64,000 nucleotides of DNA from Dickeya undicola (GCF_000784735.1 NZ_JSYG01000008.1:1-64000); one strand, 5' to 3'; shown: positions 1 to 10,532, numbered from the stretch's first letter. Notes: generated by a model from the letters alone, not told the origin. Program-made: numbers and translations.

Positions 1-13
1 GTTTTCTATAGAC

Positions 14-41
14 AAAAAAACCCGGCCGAAGCCGGGTTTTT
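14..41 (-). terminator. Rho-independent terminator of rpmB-rpmG
   Basis: A six-base-pair stem (CCCGGC/GCCGGG) is closed by a CGAA loop, read as a stable TTCG tetraloop on the minus strand. It has A-runs before and T-runs after it, so it could end transcription in both directions. It lies just after the rpmG stop codon. Confidence 0.9.
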
Positions 42-55
42 CAGATCCACTAAAA

Positions 56-226
<171 letters not shown>

Positions 227-234
227 TCAGTTCC

Positions 235-492
<258 letters not shown>

Positions 493-640
493 TCAGCTCG
501 AGCTTCGTAGAAGGTGTTGGCCGCCTCGTCAGGCTCTAGAGCCCATCTCAGCAACTTCACTGAAAAGAAGACTCTGTCATCAGGGTAAACCTGCTGAGAT
601 AGGCTCTTAACGCCACACCCAAGATTCTCAAAGGTGGCGT

Positions 641-669
641 AGTATACGCTCTGAAGCGTATGCGCTCAA
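641..669 (-). promoter_or_regulatory. Sigma70 promoter of rpmB-rpmG
   Basis: On the minus strand TTGAGC (-35) and TATACT (-10) are separated by exactly 17 bases. The spacer holds an inverted repeat. It lies between radC and rpmB and points to the ribosomal protein operon. The leader from here to rpmB is about 165 bases; no leader peptide is evident. Confidence 0.75.
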
Positions 670-712
670 GTCCCGAACAACTAAAGATCCCATAGGATCG
701 CGGAAATATCTT

Positions 713-1378
713 TCAAATCCACCCTCGCTCGGCAAAAGAAACGTACTCACCACGCCCAATAACCAGGTGGTCGAGCACACGAATTTCCAGCAACTGGCAG
801 GCCTGCACAATTTTTCCAGTGATGGATCGGTCGGCCTGACTGGGCTCCGCACGGCCAGATGGATGGTTATGTGCCAAAATCAACGCAGCGGCATTGGCTT
901 TAAGCGCCTCACGCACAATTTCACGCGGATGCACCTCCACACTGCTGATCGTGCCAGCGAACATTTCCTGATGACGAATCACCCGATGCTGGTTATCCAG
1001 AAACATCACCAGAAAAATTTCTCGTTCATGATGCGCCAGCAGCAATTGCAAGTACTGCTGCGTCACTTCCGGATTGAGCATGGCGTCCTCCCGTGCCAGA
1101 TGGGAAGCGAACAGCCGCCGGGCCAGTTCTGCTACCGCCTGCAACTGTGTGTATTTGGACACGCCCACGCCCCGTACGGTACAAAAGGTATCCTTGTCCG
1201 TCATCATGAGCTGATACAACGACCCAAACTGCACCAGCAAACTTTCCGCCAGTTGCATCACGTGCGTACCCGCAGCCCCGGTCCGCAGAAAGATCGCCAA
1301 CAGTTCCGCATCGCTCAACGCCCCAGCACCCAGCGCCATCAGTTTTTCACGCGGCGCACACCCGTCATTCCATGCCAT
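713..1378 (-). CDS. radC: RadC/YicR family JAMM-domain protein
   Basis: A 221-residue protein of the RadC (DUF2466) family. An N-terminal helix-hairpin-helix-like region (VRGVG around residues 74-78) is followed by a JAMM/MPN metal-binding domain with the HNHPSG motif and downstream aspartate. Despite the name, the E. coli gene has no proven role in DNA repair, and a deubiquitinase-like metallopeptidase or nuclease function is only inferred for the fold. The start MAWNDG is chosen because AGGAGAG lies about eight bases upstream; a start 14 codons earlier is possible but has no clear ribosome site. It is divergent from coaBC, as in E. coli. Confidence 0.93.
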   Translation of the reverse strand: MAWNDGCAPREKLMALGAGALSDAELLAIFLRTGAAGTHVMQLAESLLVQFGSLYQLMMTDKDTFCTVRGVGVSKYTQLQAVAELARRLFASHLAREDAMLNPEVTQQYLQLLLAHHEREIFLVMFLDNQHRVIRHQEMFAGTISSVEVHPREIVREALKANAAALILAHNHPSGRAEPSQADRSITGKIVQACQLLEIRVLDHLVIGRGEYVSFAERGWI

Positions 1379-1567
1379 TGCCACTCTCCTTGCCGAACGG
1401 TGGCTTATCATCCCATGCACCCGACAAAGGGACGACAGGCCGATGTACGGGTTGCGAAGCGTTCCGCAATTTTCTCTGCATCAGGAAATGCGATACCTAA
1501 CATTCCTCGACCTGCGGCACCTTATGATAAAATACAGCTTCTTTTCGGCTGACAAACGGATATAGCG

Positions 1568-2839
1568 ATGACAGATTCTTCCAGTCTGCGCGGGCTTTCC
1601 GGCACGTTGCTTGTGGAAAAACAGCTTGCAGGAAAACATATCGTACTGGGTATCAGCGGCGGTATCGCCGCCTACAAATGCCCGGAACTGGTTCGACGCC
1701 TGCGCGACAGAGGTGCTGAGATACGCGTAGTGATGACGCCTGCAGCCAGCGCCTTTATCACGCCTTTGACGCTGCAGGCGGTGTCCGGCCATCCGGTATC
1801 GACCGACCTGCTGGATCCCGCCGCCGAGGCCGCTATGGGCCATATCGAGCTGGGAAAATGGGCTGATCTGGTGATTCTGGCCCCCGCCTCGGCAGACCTG
1901 ATCGCCCGGATGGCGGCAGGCATGGCTAACGATCTGCTGACGACAGTCTGTCTGGCGACGGCAGCACCTATCGCCATTGCACCGGCCATGAACCAGCAGA
2001 TGTACCGTGCCGCCGCCACACAGCACAATCTGGGCGTACTGGCTGCCCGCGGCACCTTGATCTGGGGTCCGGACAGCGGCAGTCAGGCCTGTGGCGATGT
2101 CGGCCCCGGCCGGATGATTGATCCGTTAGAAATTGTGGCGAGCGCCGACGCGCACTTCTCTCATGTCAATGATCTGCAACACCTCAGTGTTATGGTTACG
2201 GCAGGGCCGACGCGTGAAGCGCTGGATCCGGTGCGCTTCATCAGCAATCACAGTTCCGGGAAAATGGGATTTGCTATCGCCGCCGCCGCCGCCGCGCGCG
2301 GAGCTCGCGTGACACTGGTAGCAGGCCCGGTTAATTTACCAACACCGGATAACGTCACCCGTATTGATGTCATCAGCGCACAGGAAATGCATCAGGCCGT
2401 GATGCGTGAAGCGCCGCAGCAGAATATCGTGGTAGGGTGCGCCGCCGTGGCGGACTACCGGGCTCAGGCAATCGCCGATGAAAAGATCAAAAAGCAGGGT
2501 GATGAAATCAGTGTCACTTTGGTCAAAAATCCGGATATCATCGCCGATGTGGCCGCCATGAGCGAAAACCGGCCTTATGTTGTCGGGTTTGCTGCCGAAA
2601 CCAGTAATGTGGAAGAATACGCGCGCCAGAAACTGGCCCGCAAACAGCTGGACCTGATTTGCGCGAATGATGTATCCCTTTCCGATCAAGGGTTTAATTC
2701 GGAAAACAATGCATTGCATCTTTTCTGGCCGGGCGGGGATAAGCGCCTGCCGCATGGCAGCAAACACCTGCTGGGCCAACAGTTAATCGACGAGATTGTC
2801 AGCCGCTATGATGAAAAAAATCGACGTAAAAATTCTTGA
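1568..2839 (+). CDS. coaBC: Bifunctional phosphopantothenoylcysteine decarboxylase / phosphopantothenate-cysteine ligase
   Basis: Catalyses two successive steps of coenzyme A synthesis: CTP-dependent joining of 4'-phosphopantothenate to cysteine (CoaB, C-terminal half) and FMN-dependent decarboxylation to 4'-phosphopantetheine (CoaC, N-terminal half). The flavoprotein motif [10 protein letters not shown], the PAMN motif and the substrate clamp [13 protein letters not shown] mark Coa[22 protein letters not shown] and KKQGDE mark CoaB. The 423 residues include about 17 extra at the N terminus compared with the E. coli protein, so a later start (the GTG in LLVEKQ) is possible. The 3' end overlaps dut by 32 bases. 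Confidence 0.96.
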   Translation: MTDSSSLRGLSGTLLVEKQLAGKHIVLGISGGIAAYKCPELVRRLRDRGAEIRVVMTPAASAFITPLTLQAVSGHPVSTDLLDPAAEAAMGHIELGKWADLVILAPASADLIARMAAGMANDLLTTVCLATAAPIAIAPAMNQQMYRAAATQHNLGVLAARGTLIWGPDSGSQACGDVGPGRMIDPLEIVASADAHFSHVNDLQHLSVMVTAGPTREALDPVRFISNHSSGKMGFAIAAAAAARGARVTLVAGPVNLPTPDNVTRIDVISAQEMHQAVMREAPQQNIVVGCAAVADYRAQAIADEKIKKQGDEISVTLVKNPDIIADVAAMSENRPYVVGFAAETSNVEEYARQKLARKQLDLICANDVSLSDQGFNSENNALHLFWPGGDKRLPHGSKHLLGQQLIDEIVSRYDEKNRRKNS

Positions 2840-3266
2840 TGCGCGTATCGGGCAACAGTTCCCGTTGCCAACTTATGCAACGCCGGGGTCTGCCGGGCTG
2901 GACCTGCGTGCCTGTCTGGACAGCGCGGTGGAACTGGCTGCGGGTGCAACCACGCTGGTGCCGACCGGTCTGGCTATCCACATCGGCGACCCGTCACTGG
3001 CGGCAGTAATCCTGCCTCGTTCGGGCCTCGGCCACAAACATGGTGTAGTACTGGGCAATCTGGTGGGCCTGATCGATTCCGACTATCAGGGCCAACTGAT
3101 GGTGTCAGTCTGGAACCGCAGCAGCCAGTCTTTCACCATCGAACCCGGTGAGCGCATTGCCCAGATGGTATTCGTGCCGGTGGTACAGGCCGAATTCAAT
3201 CTGGTTAACGATTTTGTCGACAGCGAACGAGGAGAGGGTGGTTTCGGCCATTCCGGCCGTCACTAA
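2808..3266 (+). CDS. dut: Deoxyuridine 5'-triphosphate nucleotidohydrolase (dUTPase)
   Basis: Hydrolyses dUTP to dUMP and pyrophosphate, keeping uracil out of DNA and feeding dTMP synthesis. The five trimeric dUTPase motifs are present: [33 protein letters not shown] and the C-terminal [10 protein letters not shown] arm. The length of 152 residues equals the E. coli enzyme. The start MMKKIDV lies within the 3' end of coaBC, so the two are translationally coupled. It is of interest that the window also encodes an antiphage dCTP deaminase whose product is dUTP. Confidence 0.97.
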   Translation: MMKKIDVKILDARIGQQFPLPTYATPGSAGLDLRACLDSAVELAAGATTLVPTGLAIHIGDPSLAAVILPRSGLGHKHGVVLGNLVGLIDSDYQGQLMVSVWNRSSQSFTIEPGERIAQMVFVPVVQAEFNLVNDFVDSERGEGGFGHSGRH

Positions 3267-3374
3267 TACACCACATCCCTGCCTCCCAGGAAAACTATAA
3301 AGCCACAGCGTGAATGCGACTGTGGCGCTATCTGGTGTTTGTCCGTCACATTTTTATCAAGGGTCTTTTCTGAC

Positions 3375-3971
3375 ATGGCAGAGAAAGAAAATACGAAAAG
3401 GAATCGCCGCGAAGAAATTCTGCAGGCGCTCGCGCAAATGCTGGAATCCAGCGACGGCAGCCAACGCATTACTACCGCCAAGCTGGCCGCTACTGTTGGT
3501 GTTTCGGAAGCAGCACTTTACCGGCACTTTCCCAGCAAAACGCGCATGTTTGACAGCCTGATCGAATTTATTGAAGACAGCCTGACCACTCGCATCAACC
3601 TGATTTTGCAGGATGAAAAAGACACCTTTAACCGGCTGCGGCTCATTTTGTTGCTGATTCTCGGCTTCGCGGAGAAAAACCCCGGCCTGACACGCATTCT
3701 CACCGGCCATGCATTGATGTTCGAGCAAGATCGATTACAGGGTCGTATCAACCAGCTGTTTGACCGAATCGAATCACAGCTACGCCAGGTGCTGCGCGAG
3801 CATAAGCTGCGCGGTGGCGAAGCGTTCCGCCATGACGAAACGCTGCTGGCCAGCCAGTTGCTGGCGTTCTGCGAAGGGATGCTGTCGCGTTTTACCCGCT
3901 CCGAGTTTCGTACCCTGCCCACGCAGGATTTCGACACCCGCTGGCCGCTGCTGGCTGCCCAGCTTCAATAA
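3375..3971 (+). CDS. slmA: Nucleoid occlusion factor SlmA
   Basis: A TetR-family DNA-binding protein that binds chromosomal sites and blocks FtsZ ring assembly over the nucleoid. The start MAEKEN gives 198 residues, identical in length to E. coli SlmA. The N-terminal helix-turn-helix (residues about 28-52, with [14 protein letters not shown]) and the all-alpha C-terminal FtsZ-binding domain are nearly unchanged. It follows dut by about 110 bases on the same strand and is convergent with pyrE. Confidence 0.97.
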   Translation: MAEKENTKRNRREEILQALAQMLESSDGSQRITTAKLAATVGVSEAALYRHFPSKTRMFDSLIEFIEDSLTTRINLILQDEKDTFNRLRLILLLILGFAEKNPGLTRILTGHALMFEQDRLQGRINQLFDRIESQLRQVLREHKLRGGEAFRHDETLLASQLLAFCEGMLSRFTRSEFRTLPTQDFDTRWPLLAAQLQ

Positions 3972-4017
3972 CCGCACTGCGTGGCACATCGCCACGCCGC
4001 TTTCCACACCCTGAACG

Positions 4018-4659
4018 TTACACGCCGAACTGCGCACGATAGGCTTTCACCGCCTCCAGATGCCCGGCCATCTCCGGTTTCTCAGCCAGATAGGTAATCA
4101 GATCACCCAGAGTGATGATCGACGTAACCTTGCACTGGTAGTCGCGTTCCACTTCCTGAATAGCAGACAGCTCACCGCGACCGCGCTCCTGACGGTCCAG
4201 CGCGATCAGCACGCCCGCCAGCGTCGCCCCCTGCGCGGCGATAATCTCCATCGACTCACGAATGGCAGTGCCAGCGGTAATCACATCGTCCACCAGCATA
4301 ATGCGGCCTTTCAACGGGCTGCCGACCAGGTTGCCACCTTCACCGTGATCCTTGGCTTCTTTACGGTTGAAGCAGTACGGCACATCGCGGTCGTGGTGCT
4401 CCGCCAGCGCCACCGCCGTAGTAGTAGCAATCGGAATGCCCTTGTAGGCAGGCCCGAACAAGACGTCGAATTCGACAGCGGCATCCACCAGCGCTTCGGC
4501 ATAAAAGCGCCCCAGCAACGCCAGATCTCGCCCGGTGTTAAACAGCCCGGCATTAAAGAAATAGGGACTGATACGTCCAGATTTCAGGGTAAATTCACCG
4601 AACTTCAATACCTGTTTGCTGAGTGCGAATTCGATAAACTGGCGCTGGTAGGCTTTCAT
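4018..4659 (-). CDS. pyrE: Orotate phosphoribosyltransferase
   Basis: Converts orotate and PRPP to orotidine 5'-monophosphate in de novo pyrimidine synthesis. The start MKAYQRQF gives the standard 213 residues. The PRPP-binding motif [12 protein letters not shown] and the flexible catalytic loop [11 protein letters not shown] are present. GAGGAAG precedes the start. The gene follows rph, with a terminator hairpin between them that is the classic pyrE attenuator arrangement, so expression should depend on coupling between RNA polymerase and ribosomes translating rph when UTP is low. Confidence 0.97.
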   Translation of the reverse strand: MKAYQRQFIEFALSKQVLKFGEFTLKSGRISPYFFNAGLFNTGRDLALLGRFYAEALVDAAVEFDVLFGPAYKGIPIATTTAVALAEHHDRDVPYCFNRKEAKDHGEGGNLVGSPLKGRIMLVDDVITAGTAIRESMEIIAAQGATLAGVLIALDRQERGRGELSAIQEVERDYQCKVTSIITLGDLITYLAEKPEMAGHLEAVKAYRAQFGV

Positions 4660-4736
4660 GACTTCCTCTCCTGTAACGACGGCGAATGGCGGGCACCCCA
4701 CCACCCTGATGGCATAGCATAAAAAAATGATGGCAC

Positions 4737-4766
4737 AAAAAAGCGACCACTGGGGTCGCTTTAAAA
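4737..4766 (-). terminator. pyrE attenuator (intrinsic terminator)
   Basis: A nine-base-pair stem (AAAGCGACC at 4740-4748 with GGTCGCTTT at 4754-4762) with a five-base loop is followed, on the minus strand, by a T-run. It starts only a few bases after the rph stop codon and ends about 80 bases before pyrE, as in the UTP-sensitive attenuation of E. coli pyrE. Confidence 0.85.
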
Positions 4767-4768
4767 AA

Positions 4769-5485
4769 TCAGTCGGCCAGTGCGGCCTTCTGCGCGTTGA
4801 CAATATCTTCGATGCCCCGGCGCGCCAGCGCCAGCAACGACAACAACTCATCGTGGCTAAACGGTTCGCCCTCGGCGGTGCCCTGCACCTCGATCATACG
4901 GCCGTCTTCGGTCATCACCACGTTCATGTCGGTTTCCGCCGCGGAGTCTTCCACGTATTCCAGGTCGCACACCGCTTCACCGTTGACGATCCCGACCGAT
5001 ACCGCTGCCACCATGCCTTTCAGCGGGCTGGTTTTCAGCTTGCCGCTTGCCACCATGCCATTCAGTGCGTCAGCCAATGCCACACAGGCACCGGTGATGG
5101 ACGCGGTGCGGGTGCCGCCATCGGCCTGCAACACATCGCAATCCAATGTAATAGTGTATTCACCCAGTTTGTTCAGATCGACCGCGGCACGCAGTGAACG
5201 CGCGATCAGGCGCTGGATTTCTAACGTGCGACCGCCCTGCTTACCTTTCGCTGCTTCACGGGCGTTACGGCTATGGGTAGAACGCGGCAGCATACCGTAT
5301 TCTGCGGTAATCCAGCCTTGTCCCTGACCTTTCAGAAAACGCGGCACCCCTTCTTCCACCGTGGCATTACACAGCACCTTGGTATCGCCAAACTCAACCA
5401 GTACCGATCCTTCAGCATGTTTGGTGTAGTGGCGGGTTAATGTGAGAGGGCGAATTTGCTGGGCATTTCGGCCTGTTGGGCGCAT
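4769..5485 (-). CDS. rph: Ribonuclease PH
   Basis: A phosphate-dependent 3' to 5' exoribonuclease that trims tRNA precursors and helps rRNA turnover. At 238 residues it is full length, with the RNase PH core motifs ([32 protein letters not shown]). Unlike E. coli K-12, where a frameshift removes the C terminus and weakens pyrE expression, the C-terminal part here (GIEDIVNAQ) is intact. Its last codons abut the attenuator, so translation reaches the hairpin. Confidence 0.96.
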   Translation of the reverse strand: MRPTGRNAQQIRPLTLTRHYTKHAEGSVLVEFGDTKVLCNATVEEGVPRFLKGQGQGWITAEYGMLPRSTHSRNAREAAKGKQGGRTLEIQRLIARSLRAAVDLNKLGEYTITLDCDVLQADGGTRTASITGACVALADALNGMVASGKLKTSPLKGMVAAVSVGIVNGEAVCDLEYVEDSAAETDMNVVMTEDGRMIEVQGTAEGEPFSHDELLSLLALARRGIEDIVNAQKAALAD

Positions 5486-5521
5486 GGCTCATCTCCGGGC
5501 AGGTTCATTAAATTGGCGCGC

Positions 5522-5550
5522 ATTATACGGCCTTCCCCCGGCCCTGCCTA
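5522..5550 (-). promoter_or_regulatory. Candidate promoter of rph-pyrE
   Basis: On the minus strand TAGGCA (-35, four of six consensus) and a perfect TATAAT (-10) are separated by 17 bases, about 36 bases upstream of the rph start. The GC-rich stretch after the -10 (GCGCGCC) is of the kind seen at stringently controlled promoters; that regulation is inference. Confidence 0.5.
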
Positions 5551-5670
5551 CCGCCAGTCACGATTAAAAATTCATCAATTTTTTTCCGTTGCTCTCCGCC
5601 TCATTGCTGGAGAGCAACCACCCGGCCATGTAGAATGCGGGCATTGTCTATCTGCTGGCCGTTAATGCCC

Positions 5671-6066
5671 ATGAGTGACCCAGCCTCTTCACCGACTTCA
5701 CCGACGGTGCCCAACAAGAAAATCCCCTGGCAGCAGCAGGGAACAACGCCGGATTACCGCTTTTCGCTGGCTAACGAGCGCACATTTCTGGCCTGGATTC
5801 GTACCGCGCTGGCGTTTCTGGCCGGTGCCATCGCCATTGACCAATTTGCGCCTACGTTGGGGTCACCCGCTATCCGGGCAGGGGTTGCCGCATTTCTGGC
5901 TCTGGTAGCCGCGTTGCTGGCGTGGATGGCCTATCGACGCTGGGTCGACAATGAGCGGGCAATGCGTACCGGGCAAGCGCTGCCGTATACCCGTCTGTTG
6001 ATTATCATCGCCAGTGGCGTGAGCGCCATTTCTGTCGCACTGGCCCTGATTATCCTGCTGTTGTAG
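5671..6066 (+). CDS. yidH: DUF202 inner-membrane protein YidH
   Basis: A 131-residue membrane protein of the YidH/DUF202 family, function unknown. The segment PDYRFSLANERTFLAWIRTALAFLAG is shared almost exactly with E. coli YidH, and three hydrophobic segments follow. The N terminus is about 15 residues longer than in E. coli and rich in Pro, Ser and Thr; the start MSDPASS was chosen, but MPMSDP two codons earlier is equally possible. It lies five bases before yidG, as in E. coli, although there the pair is found elsewhere on the chromosome. Confidence 0.85.
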   Translation: MSDPASSPTSPTVPNKKIPWQQQGTTPDYRFSLANERTFLAWIRTALAFLAGAIAIDQFAPTLGSPAIRAGVAAFLALVAALLAWMAYRRWVDNERAMRTGQALPYTRLLIIIASGVSAISVALALIILLL

Positions 6067-6071
6067 CCACC

Positions 6072-6410
6072 ATGACCCTCTCTGTCGATAACCCACCACG
6101 CGATCCGGGCTTGCAGCCGGAACGCACGCGGCTTGCCTGGTCGCGGACCGCGTTTGTGCTGTTGGTCAATAGCGTACTGCTGTTGAAAACCGGCTCGATG
6201 AAAAGCCAGCCGCTGATGCTGGTTATCGGGCTGTTGCTGCTGCTGATGACACTGATTACCTATATTTGGTCACGCCTGCGGTTGCGAACTCTGCTGCGCA
6301 GCGGCTCCCCCTGTACCCGGCAATCAGTGTGGATGATGCGACTACTGATGCTGACAGTAATAGTAACCGCACTGAGCCTGCTACTCCGGCTGGCGGTCTT
6401 CTACACGTAA
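6072..6410 (+). CDS. yidG: DUF202-like inner-membrane protein YidG
   Basis: A 112-residue membrane protein of the YidG type. The segment DPGLQPERTRLAWSRT matches the family signature, and three hydrophobic stretches follow. The function is unknown. It is the second gene of a two-gene unit with yidH and is likely translated from the same message. It is slightly shorter than the E. coli protein. Confidence 0.8.
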   Translation: MTLSVDNPPRDPGLQPERTRLAWSRTAFVLLVNSVLLLKTGSMKSQPLMLVIGLLLLLMTLITYIWSRLRLRTLLRSGSPCTRQSVWMMRLLMLTVIVTALSLLLRLAVFYT

Positions 6411-6653
6411 TCCAGAAGCGCTTTCCTGCCGATGTAAAAGATTTTGATCTACCTGTTTTGGCATAACCCACTGGTATACCCTGCCGACATATAAATACAA
6501 TATTCTTTATATAACAATTAGTTAATCAATTAATACCCTATAACATCAGGTTATACCCATCCCATAAACAAGCATTCGTCAGAAAAAAAGCATCGTGAAA
6601 TAGTCTTAGACATCACCTTTATGCAACGACTATGCAACCACGGATAAGACATT
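6411..6653 (+). promoter_or_regulatory. AT-rich leader upstream of the dgcN operon
   Basis: This 243-base gap contains no convincing gene. It is clearly AT-rich between GC-rich neighbours and must carry the promoter of the long plus-strand peptide operon. Several AT-rich -10-like hexamers around 6500-6530 can be seen, but no single promoter stands out, and the TATCTG-N8-CAGATA site found at 23.74 kb is not repeated here. Confidence 0.4.
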
Positions 6654-7661
6654 ATGCTGATTCCACAACCTTACCTGCTTTTTCTTGGCGACGTGACCGA
6701 CCCGCTGGCGGTGAAAACGGCGCGCGGCATTCATACCTGGCGCCCCGAGCAGTGCGTAGGGCAGTTGCGCCTGCCAGGCAGCACGGTATCGCTGGGACTG
6801 GATGACCTGGATATTCCATCTGCCGTGGCGCGCGGTGCCAAAACGCTGGTGCTGGGCACCGCCAACGCGGGAGGGTTTCTGCCTCCACACTGGCTGGATA
6901 CCGTGCGAGCCGCTATCGAAGCCGGTATGAACGTCGCCAACGGCCTGCACCAACGGCTGACTGACGTCCCCGGTTTACAGGCGCTGGCAGAACAGCATCA
7001 GGTACAGCTGTTTGATATTCGCCACCTGCGCCCGGAACTGACCGTCGGCAGCGGCAAAAAACGCAGCGGCAAACGTGTGCTGACCGTCGGCACCGACTGC
7101 TCGGTCGGGAAGATGTACACCTCGCTGGCGCTGGAATCCGCCATGCGCGCGCAGGGTCTGAAAGCCGATTTTCGCGCCACCGGCCAGACCGGTGTGCTGG
7201 TGGCTGGTGACGGTATCGCCATTGACGCGGTGATCGCCGACTTCATCGCCGGTGCGGCGGAAGCGCTGTCTCCAGCCAACGACGATGACCACTGGGATAT
7301 TGTCGAAGGCCAGGGATCGCTGTTTCACCCGTCCTATGCCGGGGTCACCACTGGCCTTATTCACGGCGCACAGCCGCACTGGCTGGTGATGTGCCACGAA
7401 ATGGGTCGCCCGCACATGCGCCATCTGCCCCATCAGCCGATGGTGGAACTGGACGACTGTGTAGACGCCAACCTGCGCGCCGCCCGCGTCACCAATCCGG
7501 ACGTGCAACTGGCCGGTTTCGCCATCAACACCTCCAACTATGGCGAACAGGAAGCCCGCGATTACTGCCGGGGTTTAAGCGAACGCTTTGGCGTGCCAGC
7601 CACCGACCCGATCCGCTTCGGTATCGATGACATCGCGACGCTGCTGAAAACCCGAGGGTAA
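6654..7661 (+). CDS. dgcN: D-glutamate N-acetyltransferase DgcN (DUF1611)
   Basis: A 335-residue protein of the DUF1611 family, recently linked to D-glutamate catabolism: DgcN acetylates D-Glu to N-acetyl-D-Glu, which DgcA then epimerises. A P-loop-like segment GTDCSVGKMYT lies at residues 146-156 and the family segments GQTGVLVAGDG and VEGQGSLFHPSYAG are present. It is the first gene of a nine-gene plus-strand operon and lies four bases before dgcA, which supports the pairing. The function is transferred from family knowledge; an older reading of the pair is dipeptide/muropeptide metabolism. Confidence 0.85.
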   Translation: MLIPQPYLLFLGDVTDPLAVKTARGIHTWRPEQCVGQLRLPGSTVSLGLDDLDIPSAVARGAKTLVLGTANAGGFLPPHWLDTVRAAIEAGMNVANGLHQRLTDVPGLQALAEQHQVQLFDIRHLRPELTVGSGKKRSGKRVLTVGTDCSVGKMYTSLALESAMRAQGLKADFRATGQTGVLVAGDGIAIDAVIADFIAGAAEALSPANDDDHWDIVEGQGSLFHPSYAGVTTGLIHGAQPHWLVMCHEMGRPHMRHLPHQPMVELDDCVDANLRAARVTNPDVQLAGFAINTSNYGEQEARDYCRGLSERFGVPATDPIRFGIDDIATLLKTRG

Positions 7662-7665
7662 GCCC

Positions 7666-8631
7666 ATGCGACAGATGCAAATCGAAACCGTCGAACTGCC
7701 GCTGGCTCGTCCTTTCGCCATCTCTCGCGGCACCCGCACCGCGGTCACGGTGGTGCGCGTTACGCTTGAAGAGCGTGGCTTTATCGGCCGGGGGGAATGC
7801 ACCCCCACTGCGCACTATCAGGAAACCGCCGACAGCGTGACCCGCCAGTTGGAAACCGTGCGTCAGGCGGTGGAAAACGGCATCGACCTGGAAGCATTGC
7901 AACAACTGTTGCCGCCGGGCTCCGCCCGCAACGCGCTGGACTGTGCGTTATGGCGGCTGAACGCCGCGCTTGCCAGACAGACACTGTGGCAGCACCTCGC
8001 CATTGCGCCGCCGCAGTCGATCATCACCGCCGAGACACTGAGCCTCGACAGCGTGGAAAACATGGCGAACGCCGCCAAAGACGCGGTGTCGCGCGGCGCG
8101 TTGTTGCTGAAAATCAAGCTCGACCAGGAACAGATTCTGGAAAAAGTGGCGGCGATTCGTCAGTCCGCCCCCAACGTGACACTGATTGTGGACGCCAATG
8201 AAGCCTGGGGTGGACTGGCGCTGGAACCGTTGTTGCGCCAGCTTGCCGCGCATCGCATCGCGATGGTGGAGCAGCCCTTACCCGCCGGGCAGGACAGCGC
8301 GCTGGCAACGTTTGAACACGCCATTCCGGTGTGCGCCGACGAAAGCTGCCATCACCGTGGCGATATCGCTGGCCTGCGTGACCGCTACGACATGATCAAC
8401 ATCAAGCTGGACAAATGCGGCGGGCTGACCGAAGCGCTGGCGATGGTGGCACAAGCACGCCAGCACGACATGCGCATCATGGTGGGCTGTATGCTCGGTT
8501 CCTCGCTGGCGATGGAAGCAGCCATGCCGGTGGCGCTGGCCGCTGAGCACGTGGATCTGGATGGCCCGATCTGGCTGGCGGCGGACAGTTCGCCATACCT
8601 GACGTATAACCTCGGCCGCATCTGGCTGTGA
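7666..8631 (+). CDS. dgcA: N-acetyl-D-glutamate racemase / dipeptide epimerase (enolase superfamily)
   Basis: A 321-residue enolase-superfamily enzyme of the muconate-lactonizing/dipeptide-epimerase subgroup. The two catalytic lysines (KIK at 149-151 and K248 in NIKLDK) and the metal ligands D176 (DANEA), E202 (VEQP) and D225 (ADES) are all in place, so it should be active. With dgcN upstream the likely reaction is N-acetyl-D-Glu to N-acetyl-L-Glu. The alternative is L-Ala-D/L-Glu dipeptide epimerisation, as for E. coli YcjG; the sequence alone does not separate the two. Either fits a murein-peptide route. Confidence 0.85.
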   Translation: MRQMQIETVELPLARPFAISRGTRTAVTVVRVTLEERGFIGRGECTPTAHYQETADSVTRQLETVRQAVENGIDLEALQQLLPPGSARNALDCALWRLNAALARQTLWQHLAIAPPQSIITAETLSLDSVENMANAAKDAVSRGALLLKIKLDQEQILEKVAAIRQSAPNVTLIVDANEAWGGLALEPLLRQLAAHRIAMVEQPLPAGQDSALATFEHAIPVCADESCHHRGDIAGLRDRYDMINIKLDKCGGLTEALAMVAQARQHDMRIMVGCMLGSSLAMEAAMPVALAAEHVDLDGPIWLAADSSPYLTYNLGRIWL

Positions 8632-8651
8632 CAAAACCTACCGGAGTGACG

Positions 8652-10532
8652 ATGACGGATACCACCCTAACCGCAATCCCTGCTGCAACCGCGTCCGACC
8701 TGGCGCCGCAACCGGTGCTGGAGATCGATGACCTGAGCGTGAGCTTCAGCGGCCGCTCCGGCACCCATCTGGCGCTAAAAGGCGTCTCTTTCAGCCTCAA
8801 CAAAGGGGAAGTGGTAGCCGTGGTCGGCGAGAGTGGCTCCGGCAAGTCGGTCACCTCTCTGACCGTCATGGGGCTGTTGGCCGCCTCCGCCCGTATTGAA
8901 CGCGGCGGCATCCGTTTTACCGCCCGCGACGGACGCCACCACGACCTGCTGACCATGAAAGAGGATGCCCGCCGCACGTTACGTGGCCGCGATATGGCGA
9001 TGATCTTTCAGGAGCCAATGACCTCGCTCAACCCGGTGCTGAAAGTGGGTGACCAGCTCACCGAAGCGCTGCTGGATCACCAGATGTGCGACGCGGCCAG
9101 CGCCGACAGCAAGGCGCGCGAGTTGCTGCGCAAGGTGCGCATCGCCGACATCGACCGGGTGATGAACAGTTACCCGCACTCGCTGTCCGGCGGGATGCGG
9201 CAGCGGGTGATGATAGCCCAGGCGCTGGCCTGTGACCCGCAATTGCTGATCGCCGACGAGCCTACCACCGCGCTGGATGTGACGGTGCAGGCGCGCATCC
9301 TGCAAATCCTGCGTGACCTGCAACGCCAGAGCAACATGTCGGTACTGTTCATCACCCACGACATGGGCGTGGTGGCAGAAATCGCCGACCGCGTGGTGGT
9401 GATGTACCGTGGCGAGGTAGTGGAGCAGGGAACGGTAGATGCCATTTTCAACCGCCCGCAGCACGACTACACCAAAGCGTTACTGGCAGCGGTGCCGCGA
9501 CTGGGTGACATGCGCGACAGCGCCTGGCCCCGCCGTTTCCCGCTGCTGGGGCAGCAAAGCGCCGCCCCGGAACCGGACCATACCACCGCACGTTATGACG
9601 CGCCGCCGCTGCTCGATATTCGTGGCCTGAAAGTCTATTACCCGATACGCAGCGGCATTCTCTCCTCCGTCACCCACCGGGTCCATGCGGTGGAGCAGAT
9701 CGACTTCGCCGTGTGGCCGGGCGAAACGCTGGCGATTGTCGGCGAATCCGGCTGCGGCAAATCCACCACCGGGCGGGCCTTGCTGCGTCTGGTAGAAAGC
9801 CAGACCGACAGCCTGCTGTTCGACGGGCAGGAAATCGCCAGCCTGCGCGACCGCGACTTCCTGCCGCTGCGCTGCAAAATGCAGATGGTGTTTCAAGACC
9901 CGTATGCCTCGCTCAACCCGCGCCTGACCGTCGGTTTCACCATCGCCGAGCCGCTGCTGCTGCACGGGCTGGTGAAATCGCTGGAAGACGCCACGCCGCA
10001 GGTGCAGGCGCTGCTGAAAAGCGTCGGCCTGCAACCGGAACACGCTCAACGCTATCCGCACGAATTTTCCGGCGGTCAGCGCCAGCGTATCGCCATCGCC
10101 CGCGCGATGGCGCTGCAACCGCAGGTGATCATCGCCGACGAGGCGGTATCCGCGCTGGATGTGTCGATTCAGGCGCAGGTGGTCAACCTGATGATGGATT
10201 TGCAGCAGAAAACCGGTGTGTCGTGGATTTTCATCTCCCACGACATGGCGGTGGTGGAGCGCATCGCCAACCGCGTGGCGGTGATGTACCTCGGTCAGAT
10301 CGTGGAAATCGGCCCACGCCAGTCGGTATTCAACAACCCACAGCATCCATACACCCGACGCCTGCTGGCTTCGGTGCCGATCGCCGACCCTGGCCGCCGC
10401 TATGCGCGCGAGCTGGACGACAGCGAAATCCCCTCGCCGCTGCGCAAAGCGAACGAGGTGGTGGAGAAAGCCCGTTACCGCGAAGTTGCCCCGCACCACT
10501 GGGTGAGCGAAGCCGGGTTCGTGCAGCAGTAA
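8652..10532 (+). CDS. Peptide ABC transporter, fused double ATPase (GsiA-like)
   Basis: A 626-residue cytoplasmic protein with two complete ABC ATPase domains in tandem. Each has a Walker A (GESGSGKS at 59-66 and GESGCGKS at about 364-371), a signature motif (LSGGM and FSGGQ) and a Walker B with the following Glu/Asp. The same fused layout is found in E. coli GsiA of the glutathione importer. The start at ATG 8652 follows GGAG; an earlier GTG at 8628 would overlap dgcA by four bases. It powers the permeases encoded downstream. Confidence 0.9.
   Translation: MTDTTLTAIPAATASDLAPQPVLEIDDLSVSFSGRSGTHLALKGVSFSLNKGEVVAVVGESGSGKSVTSLTVMGLLAASARIERGGIRFTARDGRHHDLLTMKEDARRTLRGRDMAMIFQEPMTSLNPVLKVGDQLTEALLDHQMCDAASADSKARELLRKVRIADIDRVMNSYPHSLSGGMRQRVMIAQALACDPQLLIADEPTTALDVTVQARILQILRDLQRQSNMSVLFITHDMGVVAEIADRVVVMYRGEVVEQGTVDAIFNRPQHDYTKALLAAVPRLGDMRDSAWPRRFPLLGQQSAAPEPDHTTARYDAPPLLDIRGLKVYYPIRSGILSSVTHRVHAVEQIDFAVWPGETLAIVGESGCGKSTTGRALLRLVESQTDSLLFDGQEIASLRDRDFLPLRCKMQMVFQDPYASLNPRLTVGFTIAEPLLLHGLVKSLEDATPQVQALLKSVGLQPEHAQRYPHEFSGGQRQRIAIARAMALQPQVIIADEAVSALDVSIQAQVVNLMMDLQQKTGVSWIFISHDMAVVERIANRVAVMYLGQIVEIGPRQSVFNNPQHPYTRRLLASVPIADPGRRYARELDDSEIPSPLRKANEVVEKARYREVAPHHWVSEAGFVQQ

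Noticed and set aside
767-1552. Long plus-strand open frame opposite radC
   Set aside because: It is antisense to a well-conserved gene, is rich in His and Gln as expected of a complementary frame, has no ribosome site and matches nothing.
4769-5485. Possible rph frameshift as in E. coli K-12
   Set aside because: The frame is intact through the full 238 residues.
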